Shown: one piece after another, positions 1 through 5,854 of the stretch
Position numbering within the stretch: the first letter of the stretch is position 1
Layout of the letters: each line of letters opens with the position of its first letter
Virus record (IMG/VR): IMGVR_UViG_3300043639_000005
Coordinates: 1 to 36,572 of that record
Direction: 5' to 3' (one strand)
From: a virus
Length of the DNA stretch: 36,572 bases
Program-made: the position numbers and the translations under genes
The notes under the pieces: generated by a model
The model's database searches: none
The model's input: the letters and a program-made list of their open reading frames with translations, nothing else
Told to the model about the DNA's origin: nothing

Positions 1-7
1 TCGTGAC

Positions 8-238
8 GTGGAGCCGCCGACGATCGACGCGGCGGTGACGGTGCCGAGGATGATCAACGCGGCGCGGGTCGCCTACATCCTCGACATTTCGGAGCGGCAA
101 TTGATGCGGCTGGTGCACGCCGGGACGTTTCCGGCGCCACTGCGGTTCGGCGGGTCGTCGCGTTGGGAAGCGACGGAGGTCGCGGCCTACGTGGAGCGGA
201 TGCGCGCGGCGCGGGCGCGGAGGAAACGCCATGCCTGA
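8..238 (+). CDS. AlpA/MerR-like winged-helix DNA-binding protein
   Basis: Small DNA-binding protein of the AlpA/excisionase (helix-turn-helix 17) kind. Residues about 15-64 show the family pattern: an N-terminal helix-turn-helix (AAYILDISERQLMRLV-like, beginning ARVAYILDIS), then the characteristic FPAPLRFGGSSRW beta-wing followed by an acidic helix (ATEVAAYVERM). Such proteins act as excisionases or as regulators of phage integration genes; which applies here is not visible. The frame stays open to the window edge, so the start could lie further left. Candidates inside the window are GTG at 8 and ATG at 50, neither with a strong ribosome site. Its stop overlaps the next start (ATG at 231), implying translational coupling. 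The basic tail (RARRKRH) fits DNA binding. Fairly sure of the fold, unsure of the role. Confidence 0.7.
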   Translation: MEPPTIDAAVTVPRMINAARVAYILDISERQLMRLVHAGTFPAPLRFGGSSRWEATEVAAYVERMRAARARRKRHA

Positions 239-488
239 CCTGTATCCGGTGACGATCGACGACATGATCGCGGAGGTCGAGCGCGAACTCGCCATGCGTC
301 ATCGCATGTATCCGCAATGGAAACGCAAGGCGAGCAACGGCATGCGCGCCAGGATGGACCGGCAACTCGAGGTGATGACGGCGATCCTCGAACACCTGCA
401 AGGGGAACGATCATGGACGAACGATGGAGCGACGACGGGAAACGCGCGGACGGCCTGCGGATCATCGCGGCCCTCGAGGGCTACGTGA
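231..488 (+). CDS. Small conserved phage protein, unknown function
   Basis: An 85-residue protein with a charged helical N-terminal half (residues 1-58: DDMIAEVERELAMRHRMYP, then a basic stretch and MTAILEHL). I recall this pattern from small early genes of temperate proteobacterial phages but know no function for it. The start is well supported: GGAGGAA at 220-226 precedes ATG 231, which overlaps the stop of the upstream gene. The last 25 residues (Thr/Ser/Ala/Arg-rich) look unlike the rest. They lie inside the next gene, which begins at 413, so about 76 bases would be coding in two frames. The true family domain probably ends near residue 58, and the tail is read-on to the first stop. Confidence 0.6.
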   Translation: MPDLYPVTIDDMIAEVERELAMRHRMYPQWKRKASNGMRARMDRQLEVMTAILEHLQGERSWTNDGATTGNARTACGSSRPSRAT

Positions 489-634
489 TCATGCCAGCGC
501 ACGAGGGCTTGCCGCTCGATCGGTGCCCGTGCTGCGACAAGGCGTTTCCGATCGGCGAGCGTGGATTGCGCGGCGCGCGTCTGGTCGCGGACATGATTTA
601 CCGCTTTCCGGAGGCGATCGATGCCGACGGTTGA
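413..634 (+). CDS. Small Cys-motif protein, unknown function
   Basis: A 73-residue acidic N-terminus followed by a single CPCC knuckle (residues about 36-39, LDRCPCCDKAFP) and a helical end (GARLVADMIYRF). One CxxC alone cannot complete a zinc site, so it may dimerise or simply keep a reduced ribbon. I chose ATG 413 because AGGGGA at 401-406 stands at good spacing; the longer in-frame reading from 317 has arginine-rich filler typical of an antisense or shifted frame. It overlaps the upstream gene by 76 bases and the downstream start by 14. The function is unknown; it is one of several Cys-rich miniproteins in this early operon. Confidence 0.6.
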   Translation: MDERWSDDGKRADGLRIIAALEGYVIMPAHEGLPLDRCPCCDKAFPIGERGLRGARLVADMIYRFPEAIDADG

Positions 635-917
635 GGTGATGCAAGGCCGGGTCGGGATGGCGGCCCTGCTGCGCGCGTTCCTCGACGCCGAACAAGCCTT
701 CGAACTGATGGTCGTCACGGCGGTCGGGGTCGAGGACGGCGGCCAGCGCCTCTTGTTCACGATCGAGAAGACCACGGCGGCGATGACGGTCGGCGAGACG
801 CGATGGCTGTCCGAGATGTTGATCGAGCAATCACGCGCGCCGGAACTGGAGCGGTTCGGACGGTTGTTGCGGACGGTCCTGCGCGACGCCCCCGGCCCGC
901 ACCAGGGGTTGCACTGA
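621..917 (+). CDS. Hypothetical early phage protein
   Basis: A 98-residue protein I do not recognise. Residues 10-50 read as an amphipathic helix followed by beta strands (AFELMVVTAVGVEDGGQRLLFTIEK), and the C-terminal third is helical (RWLSEMLIEQSRAPELERFGRLLRTV). GGAGG at 610-614 stands six bases before ATG 621, making the start convincing. The gene overlaps its upstream neighbour by 14 bases, and the next short gene starts just after its stop. No Cys motif, signal peptide or membrane segment is seen. Confidence 0.55.
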   Translation: MPTVEVMQGRVGMAALLRAFLDAEQAFELMVVTAVGVEDGGQRLLFTIEKTTAAMTVGETRWLSEMLIEQSRAPELERFGRLLRTVLRDAPGPHQGLH

Positions 918-919
918 AC

Positions 920-1009
920 GTGGCGCGGGTCGTCGGTCTGGCGGTGTTGTGCGGCCTCACCTGGACCGCGTTCGGCCTCATGGCGATGGCGCTGGTGCGG
1001 ATGTTGTGA
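920..1009 (+). CDS. Single-pass membrane micropeptide
   Basis: A possible 29-residue peptide, almost wholly one hydrophobic helix (ARVVGLAVLCGLTWTAFGLM then AMALVRML). GTG 920 lies right behind the upstream stop (915-917), with AGGGG at 903-907 as a rather distant ribosome site. A longer reading from 803 exists, but its extra 39 residues are Arg/Ala filler antiparallel to the well-supported gene at 621-917. The function is unknown. In phages such peptides can be superinfection or host-membrane effectors, but nothing specific is visible. Moderate to low certainty that it is expressed. Confidence 0.4.
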   Translation: MARVVGLAVLCGLTWTAFGLMAMALVRML

Positions 1010-1026
1010 CGATGGAGGAGGAAAGC

Positions 1027-1164
1027 ATGCGAAGCCAGATCGAGTTCGCGCTGGCCCATCCGGTGTTCGATCCGGAGCGGCAGATCGTTGCCGGCCATTA
1101 CTGGGTCGCGGATAGGGCGGGCGGCGTGTCCGCGTGCCTGACAGTGAACATCGGCGAGGAATGA
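1027..1164 (+). CDS. Small hypothetical early protein
   Basis: A 45-residue protein (MRSQIEFALAHPVFDPERQI..., ending VNIGEE) that I do not recognise. GGAGGAGGAAAG at about 1015-1025 is one of the strongest ribosome sites in the window and decides the start at ATG 1027 over ATG 1012. The short length and acidic C-terminus give little else to go on. It follows the preceding micropeptide by 17 bases in the same operon. Confidence 0.5.
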   Translation: MRSQIEFALAHPVFDPERQIVAGHYWVADRAGGVSACLTVNIGEE

Positions 1165-1254
1165 GCCGTCTACGCTGGCGGGCGTCCCCTATGGCATTTG
1201 AGCTTGTGCCATCAGGAGCGGACGGGGCCAGTTCCCGTGCTCCGTTGGAGCCGG

Positions 1255-1452
1255 ATGACGGTGCGCCGGATCGAGGCGGTGCGCGATCGGATTATGTCCA
1301 TGTGCGGCACGACGGAGCCGCTGATCGAGGCGGACGACTACCCGCCCGGTCATGTCCGGGTCACGATGCAATGGCGCAAACCACTGTCGATCGAGGAGGT
1401 CGCGCGCTTGGCGCCGACCGTTGAGGTGCGCGAGCGAAGGGGGCGACCATGA
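1255..1452 (+). CDS. Small hypothetical early protein
   Basis: A 65-residue protein beginning MTVRRIEAVRDRIMSMCG, with a middle segment PPGHVRVTMQWRKPLSIEEVARL that predicts beta-strand then helix. I chose ATG 1255 because GGAG at 1246-1249 precedes it; a TTG at 1198 would add 19 residues without a clear ribosome site. The stop overlaps the start of the next gene (ATG 1449, ATGA). The 90 bases between 1165 and 1254 hold an ATG at 1161 in another frame whose product looks like filler, so I assign nothing there. Function unknown. Confidence 0.5.
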   Translation: MTVRRIEAVRDRIMSMCGTTEPLIEADDYPPGHVRVTMQWRKPLSIEEVARLAPTVEVRERRGRP

Positions 1453-1775
1453 TCGATCTCGCGGTGATGCGCCTCGCGGACATGACCCGCGTCGACCCTC
1501 GCCAGGACAATTCGCGCGTCTGCGCAAAGTGCGGCGAAAAGGTCGGGATATATCCTCCCGGCCAGGACGTGCTGCGGCACTGTCGGGACGTGCGGATTGT
1601 TTGCGTCCAATGTCTCGGCCATGCCTTCCCGACCCCCGGCGCGGAACGCGAACCATTCGAGAGCGTGCCCGCATGGAAGGGTCGGCGATGGAACCACGCG
1701 CTGATCTGGCTTTTGATGGCGGTCGTGTTCGCGGTGTTCGCGGTGTTGACGGAGGTCACGCAATGGGCGGGATGA
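1449..1775 (+). CDS. Zinc-ribbon protein with C-terminal membrane anchor
   Basis: A 108-residue protein. Residues 25-55 contain two CxxC knuckles (CAKC and CVQC, about 27 apart), the layout of a zinc ribbon, with an extra Cys between them. Residues about 85-100 form a hydrophobic helix (ALIWLLMAVVFAVFAVL) preceded by positive charges (GRRWNH). The predicted topology is a cytoplasmic ribbon tail-anchored in the inner membrane. ATG 1449 overlaps the upstream stop as ATGA. No family name comes to mind. The combination of metal knuckle and tail anchor in an early phage operon might serve host interference, but that is only a guess. Confidence 0.6.
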   Translation: MIDLAVMRLADMTRVDPRQDNSRVCAKCGEKVGIYPPGQDVLRHCRDVRIVCVQCLGHAFPTPGAEREPFESVPAWKGRRWNHALIWLLMAVVFAVFAVLTEVTQWAG

Positions 1776-1963
1776 GCGACGATCAGATCCCCAGGGCCGC
1801 CCAGCGGCCTCTCGTCATTGAAGTGCGACTAGATGGCGAGGTGATCGCCACGGGAACCTGCTCATCGGAAATACGCGATCTGTCGCGGTCGGTCGGGATG
1901 CCGCTGGTGCCAGCGATGCTCCGGAAGATCGCCGATAAGTGGGAGAGGGACAATGGCCGCTGA
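1763..1963 (+). CDS. Small hypothetical early protein
   Basis: A 66-residue protein beginning MGGMSDDQIPRAAQRP, with a predicted beta-hairpin (VIEVRLDGEVIATGTC) and a helical C-terminus ending KIADKWERDNGR. GGAGGT at 1751-1756 stands six bases before ATG 1763 and supports it over the in-frame ATG 1772. The start lies inside the end of the preceding gene (overlap of 13 bases), and the end overlaps the next start by 11. No domain is recognised. A much longer open frame extends upstream, but its extra part is the shadow of the zinc-ribbon gene. Confidence 0.5.
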   Translation: MGGMSDDQIPRAAQRPLVIEVRLDGEVIATGTCSSEIRDLSRSVGMPLVPAMLRKIADKWERDNGR

Positions 1964-2153
1964 CCCAACGAGCGCCCTTCCGACCGTCCGACAGTGGCTC
2001 CGGGATTGCCGAGACGACCCGGACCAGGCAACACCGAAATGCCCGAGTTGCGGCTGCTACCTCGGGGTCCGCGAAGCGATGTTCAACGAGAGTGGAATCG
2101 ATGAGTGGCTGTGCGACAATGCCTGCTGCGATGAGCGGGTCGACATGCCGTGA
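1953..2153 (+). CDS. Cys-rich zinc-ribbon miniprotein
   Basis: A 66-residue protein with six cysteines: CPSCGCYLG at about residues 30-38 and CDNACCDERV near the end. The paired knuckles about 20 residues apart fit a small zinc ribbon. A GGGAGAGGGAC purine run precedes ATG 1953, and the stop overlaps the next start as GTGA. No known family is recognised. It resembles the many zinc-finger miniproteins that phages encode early, several of which bind host RNA polymerase or nucleases, but no such partner can be inferred here. Confidence 0.6.
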   Translation: MAADPTSALPTVRQWLRDCRDDPDQATPKCPSCGCYLGVREAMFNESGIDEWLCDNACCDERVDMP

Positions 2154-2353
2154 CCCAGAGGCGCCCCAGGACGCGGACGGCGTCGGCGGCGTCGATGGTG
2201 TTGTCCGGTCTGGTCTGCGGCGTCTGCGCCGCCCCGGCGGTGATGGCGATCGCCCCCGGCCACGATCCGGCGATCGAGCGCGCGGAGGCCGACCGGGCGT
2301 GGTGCCAGACGTGCTGGCGGCGGCGGTTCAAGACGGAGAGGAAGCGGCGATGA
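2150..2353 (+). CDS. Small membrane protein with Cys pair
   Basis: A 67-residue protein: a basic N-terminus (TQRRPRTRTAS), one hydrophobic segment at about residues 15-34 (MVLSGLVCGVCAAPAVMAIA) and a basic tail containing CQTC. The hydrophobic segment could be a membrane helix or an uncleaved signal. The start is GTG 2150, overlapping the previous stop (GTGA). The end overlaps the next start by four bases. Function unknown. Confidence 0.5.
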   Translation: MTQRRPRTRTASAASMVLSGLVCGVCAAPAVMAIAPGHDPAIERAEADRAWCQTCWRRRFKTERKRR

Positions 2354-2631
2354 TCGAGGCGATCCCGATCGCGGACCCCGGATATTTCGCGCGCCTCCAT
2401 TGGCGACTGCGGGCGCGGTTGCCGGTCTGGGTCGTTTACCGCCCGATCACCCGCGAATACCCCGGCGCATGGGTCGCGCGGATGCACGTCATCTTGCCCG
2501 AATTGCGACCGACGCGGTTCGTCGTGACCCACGACACGTTGCACGAATTGCGGGCGCTCCTCCCTCCGGGGTTGGTGCTGGCGGCGCGCGACGCGAACGA
2601 CCCGCCCGAGATCGAGGAGGTCTGGCTATAA
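2350..2631 (+). CDS. Hypothetical early phage protein
   Basis: A 93-residue protein with alternating aromatic and beta-rich segments (RLHWRLRARLPVWVVYRP, then AWVARMHVILPEL and FVVTHDTLHELRALLPPG), ending in an acidic EIEEVWL. GAGGAAG precedes ATG 2350, which overlaps the upstream stop. It is the last gene of the first early run: a 301-base gene-free stretch follows. I do not recognise the family. It reads as a compact cytoplasmic beta/alpha protein without Cys, signal peptide or membrane segment. Confidence 0.55.
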   Translation: MIEAIPIADPGYFARLHWRLRARLPVWVVYRPITREYPGAWVARMHVILPELRPTRFVVTHDTLHELRALLPPGLVLAARDANDPPEIEEVWL

Positions 2632-2641
2632 GTGGCGGCGG

Positions 2642-2656
2642 TTGCAATCCATGCAA
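2642..2656. promoter_or_regulatory. Palindrome TTGCA-N5-TGCAA, copy 1 (candidate operator)
   Basis: Perfect 5+5 inverted repeat with a five-base spacer, eleven bases after the stop of the upstream gene. The same half-sites with the same spacing recur at 2858-2872. Two identical dyads in one 300-base gene-free region suggest binding sites for a dimeric regulator. The spacers (ATCCA and CGGTA) differ, as expected if only the half-sites are read. Confidence 0.5.
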
Positions 2657-2680
2657 GCCCAACGCACCACCCATGCGCGT

Positions 2681-2713
2681 TCGCATGATTTCTCGCATGA
2701 TTTCTCGCACGAT
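2681..2713 (+). repeat. 12-bp tandem repeat TCGCATGATTTC, about 2.7 copies
   Basis: Two perfect units (2681-2692, 2693-2704) followed by a degenerate third (TCGCACGAT). Related CGCATGA words occur at about 2902 and 2913. Short direct repeats of this kind can be integrase arm sites, iterons or regulator sites; the sequence does not say which. Confidence 0.6.
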
Positions 2714-2784
2714 GCGCGGCTAACCGTTGTCTCGCAGCCACTTCCGGCATCCGCGCATAGTGTTGTTGATAGTGTCGCATGCAC

Positions 2785-2809
2785 TGACAGGCGGTGACAG
2801 GCGGTGACA
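2785..2809 (+). repeat. Direct repeat TGACAGGCGG x2 plus TGACA
   Basis: TGACAGGCGG occurs twice in tandem and is followed by a third TGACA. Similar words (TGACAGGGGATGACC) appear again at about 2878-2892, close to the second palindrome. Possibly iteron-like or a regulator array; role unproven. Confidence 0.5.
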
Positions 2810-2857
2810 TCGGCCCGCGTTTCCATTGCATTTCCGGCTTTTTTGGTGTCCAAGCGG

Positions 2858-2872
2858 TTGCACGGTATGCAA
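2858..2872. promoter_or_regulatory. Palindrome TTGCA-N5-TGCAA, copy 2 (candidate operator)
   Basis: Second perfect copy of the dyad at 2642-2656, 216 bases further on and about 60 bases before the start of the next gene (ATG 2933), a plausible position for controlling its promoter. A TTTTTTGG run lies just upstream. No repressor gene that would bind it is recognised in the window. Confidence 0.5.
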
Positions 2873-2932
2873 TGCGATGACAGGGGATGACCTCCGGGTT
2901 CGCATGAAAACCGCATGATGAAGGACACTGAC

Positions 2933-3199
2933 ATGACGACGAAACACGACACAGAGGTCTCACTGGTTGGGATGCACCGCACGACGTTTCACGACATCTG
3001 GTTCGACGATCGCGAATTCCGCGAAACACACGGGCGCGCCCCGCGCGGGTTCGGCGGCTGGGCGTTCGAGTTCGAGGGGCTGGACATGGTCTGGGCGCCA
3101 CCGATGAAGTTCTCGGCGGCGAAGGTCTGGATCAGGAAATACATCCGGAACCTCGCGCCCTACGCGACGGGAACAATCCGCGTGAAGGTGTGCACATGA
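2933..3199 (+). CDS. Hypothetical phage protein
   Basis: An 88-residue protein that I do not recognise, rich in aromatic residues (FHDIWFDDREF, FGGWAFEFEGLDMVWAPP) and with a basic C-terminal helix-strand (KVWIRKYIRNLAPYATGTIRVKV). ATG 2933 is preceded by AAGGA at 2921-2925; ATGs at 2915 and 2918 lack a site. It is the first gene after the control region, and its stop overlaps the next start (ATG 3196, ATGA). Probably a small cytoplasmic protein; role unknown. Confidence 0.55.
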   Translation: MTTKHDTEVSLVGMHRTTFHDIWFDDREFRETHGRAPRGFGGWAFEFEGLDMVWAPPMKFSAAKVWIRKYIRNLAPYATGTIRVKVCT

Positions 3200-3492
3200 T
3201 CCGCGCGGCGATCATCGCGGGGGTTCTGGCGATCGGCGCCGTCCCCGCCCAGGCGCTCACGATCGAGGAGGCCCGAACCGCCGCCAGGACGGGCGTCAAT
3301 CCGCTGGTGACGAACGAGGACGCGGACAAGTTCGCGGCGTGCGGCCTTCCCCCCATCGTCCCACAGGCCACGGTCCCACTGATGGAAGCGATCGCGGAGG
3401 CCAAGGCGGCGGGGGTCGAGGTCCGGGTCATGTGGATACGCCACAACCTGAAAGGGATCGAGGCGTGTCTGGCGCGCCCCGGCAATCAATGA
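3196..3492 (+). CDS. Small secreted (periplasmic) protein
   Basis: A 98-residue protein with a clear Sec signal: MIRAAIIAGVLAIGAVPAQA then LTIEE, with likely cleavage after AQA at about residue 20. The mature part is about 78 residues and helical, with two cysteines (FAACGLPP and IEACLARP) that could form a disulphide in the periplasm. The start is ATG 3196, which overlaps the upstream stop and has AAGG nearby; a GTG at 3190 is possible. It is followed directly by a strong terminator. Periplasmic products of temperate phages sometimes block superinfection or modify the envelope. Nothing specific shows that here. Confidence 0.6.
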   Translation: MIRAAIIAGVLAIGAVPAQALTIEEARTAARTGVNPLVTNEDADKFAACGLPPIVPQATVPLMEAIAEAKAAGVEVRVMWIRHNLKGIEACLARPGNQ

Positions 3493-3505
3493 CCCCAACG
3501 AACGA

Positions 3506-3538
3506 CGGGCGCCCTCTGGCGGGGGCGCCCGTTTCTTT
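3506..3538 (+). terminator. Rho-independent terminator
   Basis: Nine-base perfect stem CGGGCGCCC / GGGCGCCCG with loop TCTGGCGG, followed by TTTCTTT. It closes the gene pair upstream. It ends only 24 bases before the integrase start codon, so little room is left for a separate integrase promoter. Confidence 0.85.
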
Positions 3539-3562
3539 ATCTCGACGAAGGAACTCTGACAC

Positions 3563-4903
3563 ATGACCAATACCATTCAGGACGCGGCGCGCCAAGCGGG
3601 AAAGCTGGCGACGGGCGCGGACATCAAAACGGCGAAGGCGGGGGCGCGTCTGCGGTTCGGGGGCGGCCTCTACCTCCTCGTATCCGGCACGGGCACGAAG
3701 TCCTGGCAGGTGCATTACCACGTCGGCGGCAAGCATCAGGCGACGATCGTCGGGCGCTGGCCTGATCTCGGGATCGTCGAGGCGAAGGCGAAGCGCGAGG
3801 AATTCCGGCGCACGATCCGCGAAGGCGGCGATCCGGCGCACGATCGGCACGAGGCGCGCACGGCGCGGCGTGACGGCGACGCGGCGACGGTGCGGATCAT
3901 CGGCGAGACGTGGCTCGATCGCGCGGAGGACGCGCGGGCGTGGTCGCCGCGCTACGCGGTGTCGGTGCGGGCGTTGATGCGCAATCACGTCTGGCCGGTG
4001 ATCGGCGATCGCCCGATCGGGCGCGTCACGGCGCACGAGATCGAGGCGTTGATCGGCGATCTGTGGCGGCGGATGCGCGCCCAGGCGGTGCATGTTCGTC
4101 AGGCGTTGCAACTCCTGTTCGATTTCGCGATCCGGCGCGATCTCATACCCGGCGGCGTCAATCCGGTGCGCAAGATCGCGGAGGATTTACCCCGGCGGCG
4201 GACGGGCACGGAGGCCAACTACGCGCGGGTCACGACGATCGAGGACGCGCGGGCGGTGTTGCGCGCGGTCGAGGCGAGCGGCGGGACGGCGTTCGGCAAG
4301 CTGGCGCATCGCCTGATCGCGCTGACGGCGGTGCGCAAACTGGAGGGCCTCGAGGCGCGGTGGAGCGAGGTCGCGGAGACGGCGGACGGGATGATCTGGA
4401 CGATCCCGGCCTCGCGCATGAAGGGCAAGACGGGACACAGGCGCGAGCATGTCATCCCCCTGGCGCCCCAGGCGGCGGACGTGTTCCGCGCGGCGCGGGC
4501 GTTACAGGCGGCGACGGGCAACGTGTCCGAGCATGTGTTCCCCGGCCAGCGGCGCGACGGCCCGATCGAGCATGCGGCTCCGTGCAGGTTGTTGAACGGC
4601 GCATTGACGCGGATCGGGATGGAGGGGCGGCACACCATCCACGGCTGGCGCGGCACGTTCTCGACGATCCTCAACGAAGCGGACCCCGGCGCGGGGCGCG
4701 TGATCGACGTCATGCTCGCGCATAAGACGTTCGGCGAGGTCGAGGGGCGTTACAACAAAGCGTCCTTCGTGGCGCAGCGGCGGGCGCTGGCGACGGTGTG
4801 GGCGGATCAGCTGCTCGAGGGCGCGGCGTCGGCGATGGCGGTCGCGGGCCTCGAGGACGATCGGCGCGGCGACAACGTCGTTCAGTTGAGGGGGGCGGCA
4901 TGA
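3563..4903 (+). CDS. int: P4-type tyrosine integrase
   Basis: A 446-residue site-specific recombinase that would integrate the phage genome. Residues about 20-95 are the N-terminal arm-binding domain of the P4/DUF4102 family (RFGGGLYLLVSGTGTKSWQV, then a WPDLGIVEAKAKREEFR helix). Residues about 108-200 are the SAM-like core-binding domain, and the catalytic domain follows from about 220. Active-site residues are readable: R258 (TAVRK), a lysine at 287 or 289, H360 and R363 (IHGWR), H387 (LAHK) and the nucleophile Y397 (GRYNK). The set is complete and the length typical, so it should be active. GAAGGA at 3547-3552 precedes ATG 3563. The stop overlaps the next start. No attachment site or tRNA gene is recognisable beside it. 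Confidence 0.95.
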   Translation: MTNTIQDAARQAGKLATGADIKTAKAGARLRFGGGLYLLVSGTGTKSWQVHYHVGGKHQATIVGRWPDLGIVEAKAKREEFRRTIREGGDPAHDRHEARTARRDGDAATVRIIGETWLDRAEDARAWSPRYAVSVRALMRNHVWPVIGDRPIGRVTAHEIEALIGDLWRRMRAQAVHVRQALQLLFDFAIRRDLIPGGVNPVRKIAEDLPRRRTGTEANYARVTTIEDARAVLRAVEASGGTAFGKLAHRLIALTAVRKLEGLEARWSEVAETADGMIWTIPASRMKGKTGHRREHVIPLAPQAADVFRAARALQAATGNVSEHVFPGQRRDGPIEHAAPCRLLNGALTRIGMEGRHTIHGWRGTFSTILNEADPGAGRVIDVMLAHKTFGEVEGRYNKASFVAQRRALATVWADQLLEGAASAMAVAGLEDDRRGDNVVQLRGAA

Positions 4904-5130
4904 TGCGCCCGAACCCCATGGACGACGACGACTTCGACGGGAACGACGACCACATCGACGCGCTGAAGGAAGCGGTTCGGACCTACGCGGAATTGCACGA
5001 TCTGATCTCTGACATGATCGAGGACGGGCGTCTGACGGAGGCGATGATCCCCGACGATTATCGGGCGGTCGTCGAAAGGCTGGTCGAGTGCGTCGCGCTC
5101 AATGTCCGTGACACGCGGGGGGATGAATGA
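4900..5130 (+). CDS. Small acidic protein, unknown function
   Basis: A 76-residue, strongly acidic protein (DDDDFDGNDDHIDALKEAV) with a helical middle (RTYAELHDLISDMIEDGRL) and C-terminal helix (YRAVVERLVECVALNV). The start overlaps the integrase stop (ATG 4900, with a G-run just upstream; 4903 is also possible), so it is translated with int. Highly acidic small phage proteins are sometimes DNA mimics or anti-defence factors. This is only a possibility; I do not recognise the family. Confidence 0.6.
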   Translation: MMRPNPMDDDDFDGNDDHIDALKEAVRTYAELHDLISDMIEDGRLTEAMIPDDYRAVVERLVECVALNVRDTRGDE

Positions 5131-5354
5131 TGGCGAGCGGTGCGCACGGCGAGAGGAACGGTCGCGCGGTCCTGACGGAACGACAGGTCATCGACATCCT
5201 GCTCGCGGAACATGGTCCTGGTTACTACGCTCGCGCGGCGCGGGCGTATGGCGTGGACGCCGCGATGATCAGGCGGATCGTCAGGGGTAATTCATGGCGA
5301 CATCTGCCGCGCGACAAGGACTGGTTGTTGGCGCGAGCGCGGGGGGCCGTCTGA
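5127..5354 (+). CDS. Small helix-turn-helix protein
   Basis: A 75-residue protein. Residues 17-60 read as a helix-turn-helix: LTERQVIDILLAEHGPGYYA, then AYGVDAAMIRRIVRGNSWRHL. The last part resembles the NUMOD/homing-endonuclease-associated HTH in which a recognition helix ends in a W-R-H motif. No nuclease domain is attached. The start overlaps the previous stop (ATG 5127 or 5130), and the stop overlaps the next gene's ATG 5354. It could regulate the int cluster or be a remnant of an HNH endonuclease specificity domain. Moderate confidence in the fold, none in the target. Confidence 0.6.
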   Translation: MMASGAHGERNGRAVLTERQVIDILLAEHGPGYYARAARAYGVDAAMIRRIVRGNSWRHLPRDKDWLLARARGAV

Positions 5355-5818
5355 TGCCCCGCGCATGGTTCATCGACGCGACGAAGCGGACGATCAGCGC
5401 GGTCGAGGTCGCGCACGGATCGGCGATGCTGGTCGACATGCGGCGGTTGATCGGCGGCTACATCGACATCGCGCACGTATGGCCCGGCGGCGATGTCCTC
5501 TACGTCGACGACGAGGGATTGTTGAAGGCGCCCACGGTCGGGTTCCGGTTCGCACTCCGTCTCGACGATCAGCCCCTCGCGGGTTCCGGCGTCGTCGTCG
5601 GGCGCGAGATCGAGGGCGGGGCGGCGGCGCATCATCCAGGCGGATACACGACGGCGGACCCCAGGATCATACTCGCGCAGCTCGTCCCACTCGTGACGTT
5701 CGTCCGTTTCATCCCCAAGCCCTTCGAGTGCCCGCGTTGCGGCGCGGTCAGCGCCAATCCGCGGGACATCGCCGAACACTACTGCGCGCGGTGCCACGTT
5801 TTCGCCGATGATCCGTAG
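5354..5818 (+). CDS. DUF3846-like protein with C-terminal zinc ribbon
   Basis: A 154-residue protein. Residues 1-80 match the DUF3846 pattern as I know it: an N-terminal strand (AWFIDATKRTISAVEV), MRRLIGGYIDIAHVWPGGDVL, then the hallmark YVDDEGLLKAPTVGF and LAGSGVVVG. This domain is common in small phage and plasmid proteins and has no established function. The C-terminus adds two CxxC pairs (CPRCG and CARCH, about 19 apart), a zinc ribbon absent from most DUF3846 proteins I recall. It is the last + strand gene and is followed by a terminator. Confidence 0.65.
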   Translation: MPRAWFIDATKRTISAVEVAHGSAMLVDMRRLIGGYIDIAHVWPGGDVLYVDDEGLLKAPTVGFRFALRLDDQPLAGSGVVVGREIEGGAAAHHPGGYTTADPRIILAQLVPLVTFVRFIPKPFECPRCGAVSANPRDIAEHYCARCHVFADDP

Positions 5819-5854
5819 CGTCCCCCTGGAAGATCCCACACGGCGACGGCGGCG

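Larger units (their letters stand above)
2632..2932. other. Gene-free early control region
   Basis: About 300 bases with no convincing gene, less GC-rich than its surroundings and dense in short repeats. It holds two TTGCA-N5-TGCAA palindromes, a 12-bp tandem repeat, a TGACAGGCGG direct repeat, and further CGCATGA words at about 2902 and 2913. This is the place where I would expect the early promoter(s), an operator, a replication origin or the attachment site. I cannot pick a sure -35/-10 pair. A 16-residue open frame at 2673-2723 lies across the tandem repeat and is probably not real. Confidence 0.55.

Noticed and set aside
1161-1424. ATG 1161 frame as a gene filling 1165-1254
   Set aside because: The product becomes Asp/Arg/Gly filler and lies over the better-supported gene from 1255.
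2681-2809. CRISPR array
   Set aside because: The repeats are only 10-12 bases, directly tandem and without spacers of constant length; no cas genes are nearby.
2436-3101. 221-residue - strand open frame over the control region, considered as a divergent repressor
   Set aside because: It is Arg/Cys/Ser-rich without a helix-turn-helix pattern, and is antisense to two better-supported genes.
3493-3562. tRNA gene or attachment core beside int
   Set aside because: No cloverleaf or T-loop signature was found here or next to the int cluster; an attachment site cannot be called from this window.
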